DNA from: Lentisphaeria bacterium
GTDB taxonomy: Bacteria > Verrucomicrobiota > Lentisphaeria > Victivallales > Victivallaceae
Length of the DNA: 64,000 nt
Direction: 5' to 3'
NCBI GenBank assembly: GCA_017450705.1
Contig: JAFSTC010000024.1
Span: 30,584 to 94,583, forward strand
A model generated the notes under the pieces. The model made no database searches. It was given only the letters and a program-made list of their open reading frames with translations, and was not told where the DNA came from. Position 1 is the first letter of the stretch. Each line of letters opens with the position of its first letter. Below, in pieces: positions 61,782-64,000 of this stretch. The position numbers were made by a program, and so were the translations under genes.

Positions 61782-62213
61782 ATGTTGAAACTCAACGCAT
61801 CCTATTCCAAGAAGGTCCCCGCGGACGGGGAGTACACCAGCCAGAGCTACCACGCCTCCATCGAGGTCGAACTGCCTGACGGGCTCAGTCAGGAACAGCT
61901 CAACGGCAAGATCCACGAAACCTTCGCCATGGTCCGTGAGTCGGTCGAAGCCGAACTGCACGGAAATTCTCCCGCCAAACGCGGGGAGCATCCGGCGCAG
62001 GAAGCCGCGAATCCGGCTCCGCAAGGCAACCGGTCTGCGGGCTCCGACAGTGCGGCTCCGGCCAGCCCCAAGCAGATTTCCTACCTGCTCTCGCTGGCCA
62101 GCCGTCGCGGGATCACTCCGGCGCAGATCGCGGCCCAGAACAACGTTTCCGCCATCGACCAGCTCACCAAGCGGCAGTGCTCGGCGCTGATCGAACAGTG
62201 GAGGGCGGCGTAA
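61782..62213 (+). CDS. Hypothetical phage/ICE-type protein
   Basis: This is a 143-residue protein. The N-terminal ~65 residues (LNASYSKKVPADGEYTSQSYHASIEVELPDGLSQEQLNGKIHETFAMVRESV) form a small alpha/beta domain. A low-complexity linker follows (about 65-95). The C-terminus (SPKQISYLLSLASRRGITPAQI, then AIDQLTKRQCSALIEQW) matches a helical tail seen in phage recombination- and single-strand-associated proteins. AAGGAGG lies before the start. Its stop overlaps the start of the nuclease (TAATG), so it is coupled to it. The function is not known. Confidence 0.7.
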   Translation: MLKLNASYSKKVPADGEYTSQSYHASIEVELPDGLSQEQLNGKIHETFAMVRESVEAELHGNSPAKRGEHPAQEAANPAPQGNRSAGSDSAAPASPKQISYLLSLASRRGITPAQIAAQNNVSAIDQLTKRQCSALIEQWRAA

Positions 62214-62983
62214 TGGACGCGACACCGCATTGGAGTTACAGTGCTCTCAACACCTACCTTCAGTGCCCCATGAAATACGCATTTCGCTACATCGAACACG
62301 CTCCGGAGGAACGCTCCGGGGCGTGTTTCGCCTTCGGGCGGGCGTTTCATGCGGTGCTGTCGGAAAGGGCGATCCGGGGATCGGAGTTCACGCTTGATGA
62401 CGCGAAGGAGAATTTTTTCGCGGTCTTCAAGGCCGAGACCGAAGCGGCAGGTCCCGCTCTCACCTACAAGCCGGACGAGACCTTCGACGGCTGTGTCAGC
62501 AAGGCGGGCGATATGCTCTCCGTGGCGCTGGAGAGCTGGCAGGACGACTACACGGTGAAAAGCGTGGCCGAGTCCTTCTCCGTGACCATCCCCGGCGTCG
62601 AAAGGCCCTTGATCGGCGAGTTCGATCTGGTGGTGGAGGAAGGCGGCAAGGAGCCTTGCATCGTGGACTGGAAGACCAGCGGTTCCCGGTGGCCTGCCGG
62701 TAAGGCCGATTTCGAGCGTCAGGCAACGGCGTATTGCTATGCCTACCGGGTTCAGCACGGACACACGCCGCTCTTCCGGTACGACGTCTACACCAAGGCC
62801 AAAGTGCCCCAGGTGGGAAACTGGTACACGGTGCGGACGGAGGACGAACTCACCCGTTTTGCGGAACTCTGCCGTCAGGTGGAGCGTTGCGTCAACGCGG
62901 AAGCCTTCTACCGCAACGAAAGCCAGATGAACTGCGGCGACTGTCCCTATCGCGATCGGTGCCGCAAAGGAGGTGTCAAATGA
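62213..62983 (+). CDS. PD-(D/E)XK nuclease of the RecB type with Fe-S cluster
   Basis: This is a 256-residue exonuclease of the RecB/Cas4-like PD-(D/E)XK family. His46 (GRAFHAVL), Asp138 (IGEFDLVV), Asp152-x-Lys154 (IVDWKTSG) and Gln170-x3-Tyr174 form the nuclease core. Cys18 (LQCP) with a C-terminal C-x2-C-x5-C (MNCGDCPYRDRC) would hold a [4Fe-4S] cluster, as in AddB and Cas4. It acts on DNA ends, probably in recombination of the element. The start overlaps the upstream stop; the stop overlaps the DUF932 start. Confidence 0.88.
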   Translation: MDATPHWSYSALNTYLQCPMKYAFRYIEHAPEERSGACFAFGRAFHAVLSERAIRGSEFTLDDAKENFFAVFKAETEAAGPALTYKPDETFDGCVSKAGDMLSVALESWQDDYTVKSVAESFSVTIPGVERPLIGEFDLVVEEGGKEPCIVDWKTSGSRWPAGKADFERQATAYCYAYRVQHGHTPLFRYDVYTKAKVPQVGNWYTVRTEDELTRFAELCRQVERCVNAEAFYRNESQMNCGDCPYRDRCRKGGVK

Positions 62984-63708
62984 GCCTGATGATGTGCGAT
63001 GGAAAGTTCGTGGGGCGTGACGAGATCGCCAACGTGCCGACCCCGGAGGGAACGGCGAGCTGGCATCCCGTGGCCCATGCGGACGTGATCGATGCCGTGA
63101 CCGAGGTGGTCAAGGCGCACAACTGGGAGATCCTCGACGAGCAGTACGGCTTGGCCCGTGAGGGTCAGCGGATGTTTGGCGTCATGCGGATCAACAAAAG
63201 CAGTTCGCCCGAGTGGTCCCGGTGCATCGGGATCCGCAACAGTCACGATCAAAGTCTGGCCGTCGGATTGGCCGCGGGTGTTTCGGTGATGTGCTGCTCG
63301 AACCTCGCTTTCGGGGGGACGATGGTGCTTCATCGACGCCATACCAGCCGCATCGAATTGGGCGATCTTGTGGTGGAAGCGGTGGAAGAGTTGGAGATGG
63401 AGTTTCTCAACCTCGAAACCGTCTCCGAGGACCTGAAACTCCACGAGGTGCGCCCCGACGAAGCCCGCGCGGTGATCGTGAGGGCCGCCGAGATCGGAGC
63501 CGTCAACAGTTGCGACATCGTGCCGATCTTCCGGGAATTTCAGAAGCCCTGTCATGAGGAGTTCGCCGAGCCGACCCGATGGAGTCTGCTCAACGCCTTC
63601 ACCGAGCACGCCAAGAAATACAGCCCCGGGAGAGCCGACGTCTGCTACCGCGGACTGACACGGCTTTTCGGGCTTGACGGAAATCGGCCGGAACTGTGGA
63701 CCCGCTGA
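62980..63708 (+). CDS. DUF932 family protein
   Basis: This is a 242-residue protein of the DUF932 family found on plasmids and phages, often near RecB-like or anti-restriction genes. Segments EGTASWHPVAHADVIDAVTEVVKAHNWEIL, SSPEWSRCIGIRNSHDQSLAVGLAAGVSVMCCSNLAFGG and SLLNAFTEHAKKYSPGRADVCYRGLTRLFG are the family pattern. Function is unknown. AAAGGAGG precedes the ATG at 62980, which overlaps the nuclease stop by ATGA. Confidence 0.88.
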   Translation: MSLMMCDGKFVGRDEIANVPTPEGTASWHPVAHADVIDAVTEVVKAHNWEILDEQYGLAREGQRMFGVMRINKSSSPEWSRCIGIRNSHDQSLAVGLAAGVSVMCCSNLAFGGTMVLHRRHTSRIELGDLVVEAVEELEMEFLNLETVSEDLKLHEVRPDEARAVIVRAAEIGAVNSCDIVPIFREFQKPCHEEFAEPTRWSLLNAFTEHAKKYSPGRADVCYRGLTRLFGLDGNRPELWTR

Positions 63709-63725
63709 ACCGGGAGAACCGCCAC

Positions 63726-63756
63726 ACTTCGGAGGAGACGGTGCGGACTCCGAAGT
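63726..63756 (+). repeat. Hairpin after the DUF932 gene
   Basis: ACTTCGGAG / CTCCGAAGT pair perfectly over nine bases around a 13-base loop. It is one of two hairpins before the last gene. Confidence 0.45.
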
Positions 63757-63768
63757 ATCCCCAGCACC

Positions 63769-63797
63769 CCGGGGGCTGAAACACGCCCCCGGTCTTT
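63769..63797 (+). terminator. GC-rich hairpin before the last gene
   Basis: CCGGGGGC / GCCCCCGG with an eight-base loop is followed by TCTTTC. The layout repeats that of the hairpins at 60231 and 61722. Confidence 0.5.
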
Positions 63798-63824
63798 CAA
63801 CCCCATATACAGAAAGGAACGACT

Positions 63825-64000
63825 ATGGGACTTGACATCTATTTGTCGAAAAAGACCTTCATCGGCGCCATGTTCAGGACATCGAAATTCGGCGGGATCA
63901 TCAGCCTCACCAGGAGGGGAAAACCGATCCCGATCAAGCCGGAGAGGGTGACCTATGTGGAGGAGGACGTCTACCACGGAAAGGGTATGTACTGGCTTCA
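63825..64000 (+). CDS. Hypothetical phage/ICE protein (partial, C-terminus outside window)
   Basis: 58 codons are visible, starting GLDIYLSKKTFIGAMFRTSKFGG, then SLTRRGKPIPIKPERVTYVEEDVYHGKGMYWL. The MGLDIYL start is common in short phage/plasmid proteins of unknown function. AAAGGA lies seven bases before the ATG. The product is cut by the window edge and cannot be assigned. Confidence 0.6.
   Translation, partial: MGLDIYLSKKTFIGAMFRTSKFGGIISLTRRGKPIPIKPERVTYVEEDVYHGKGMYWL

Larger units (their letters stand above)
41556..64000. mobile_element. Integrated genomic island at ssrA (right end outside window)
   Basis: A tyrosine integrase begins 120 bases after the tmRNA CCA. Downstream there are a primase/ATPase-like protein, lower-GC cargo by eye up to about 59.5 kb, an IS256-type remnant, and a phage-like clamp/RecB/DUF932 module running off the window. 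Scanning by eye found no second copy of the ssrA 3' end, so the right boundary lies beyond 64000 or is degraded. The backbone-type TTGNNN/TATATT promoters seen left of ssrA were not found here. The region could be one element or several nested ones. Confidence 0.6.

Noticed and set aside
41556..64000. Second copy of the ssrA 3' end as right attachment site
   Set aside because: No match to the terminal TPsi-arm and acceptor sequence was found by eye up to the window end.

Overview
The window reads as a fragment of a high-GC, anaerobic, polysaccharide-degrading bacterium of the PVC group, most likely Lentisphaerota (Victivallales-like). The pointers are two pseudopilin-like proteins with an H-Xn-DG tail placed inside glycosidase clusters, paired DUF6259-type glycosidases with a LamG domain, a UPF0371 (DUF1846) protein, rubrerythrin, and many lipoproteins and envelope genes. 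The assignment is an inference from gene families; no rRNA gene is present.

Positions 1-41.1 kb are chromosomal backbone. They hold lon (its C-terminal part lies outside the window), a PfkB sugar kinase and an AraC regulator, then a divergent carbohydrate cassette (two DUF6259-like glycosidases, a ThuA-like protein, a Gfo/Idh/MocA oxidoreductase and a pseudopilin). Next come UPF0371, rubrerythrin, a GH63/GH37-like hydrolase, a zinc-ribbon/ankyrin membrane protein with an EI24 protein, hrpA with an EamA transporter and a lipoprotein, dapA and dxs, and an Mla/MCE lipid-transport set that has a lipoprotein, a permease and an MCE protein but no ATPase. MarC and purE, a glycosyltransferase, rpe, a GH20-like enzyme, an iron-type alcohol dehydrogenase and an ABM-domain protein follow, then a structured intergenic region, an MgtC-like protein, lipoproteins, and an ABC exporter (frameshifted in this sequence) with an HlyD-like partner. 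Backbone promoters have a consistent form: a TTGNNN -35 box, a 16-17 base spacer, and a TATATT, TATTTT or similar -10 box.

The tmRNA gene ssrA (41195-41555, tag ANEEYALAA) marks a junction. A tyrosine integrase starts 120 bases after its CCA end, and everything downstream looks like an integrated island whose far end is not in the window. The island has three parts: (i) integrase, a 778-residue protein with a degenerate Toprim-like region and a RecA-like ATPase, and an unknown protein; (ii) a cargo operon of lower GC by eye, read leftward from 58.2 kb, with a GH106-like hydrolase, a pseudopilin, a CBM9/discoidin glycosidase-like protein, LamG and DUF4434 proteins, a U32-like iron-sulfur protein and three tandem QueG-like dicluster Fe-S reductases, opposite an IclR regulator; (iii) after an IS256-type remnant, a high-GC phage/ICE-like module with a complete three-domain sliding clamp, a small protein, a RecB-like Fe-S nuclease and a DUF932 protein.

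The most promising candidate for an undescribed system is the island cargo: a glycoside-degradation cassette joined to a U32-like protein and three QueG-type reductases. This suggests reductive, possibly corrinoid-dependent, processing of a sugar or aglycone, and is an inference from gene content only.
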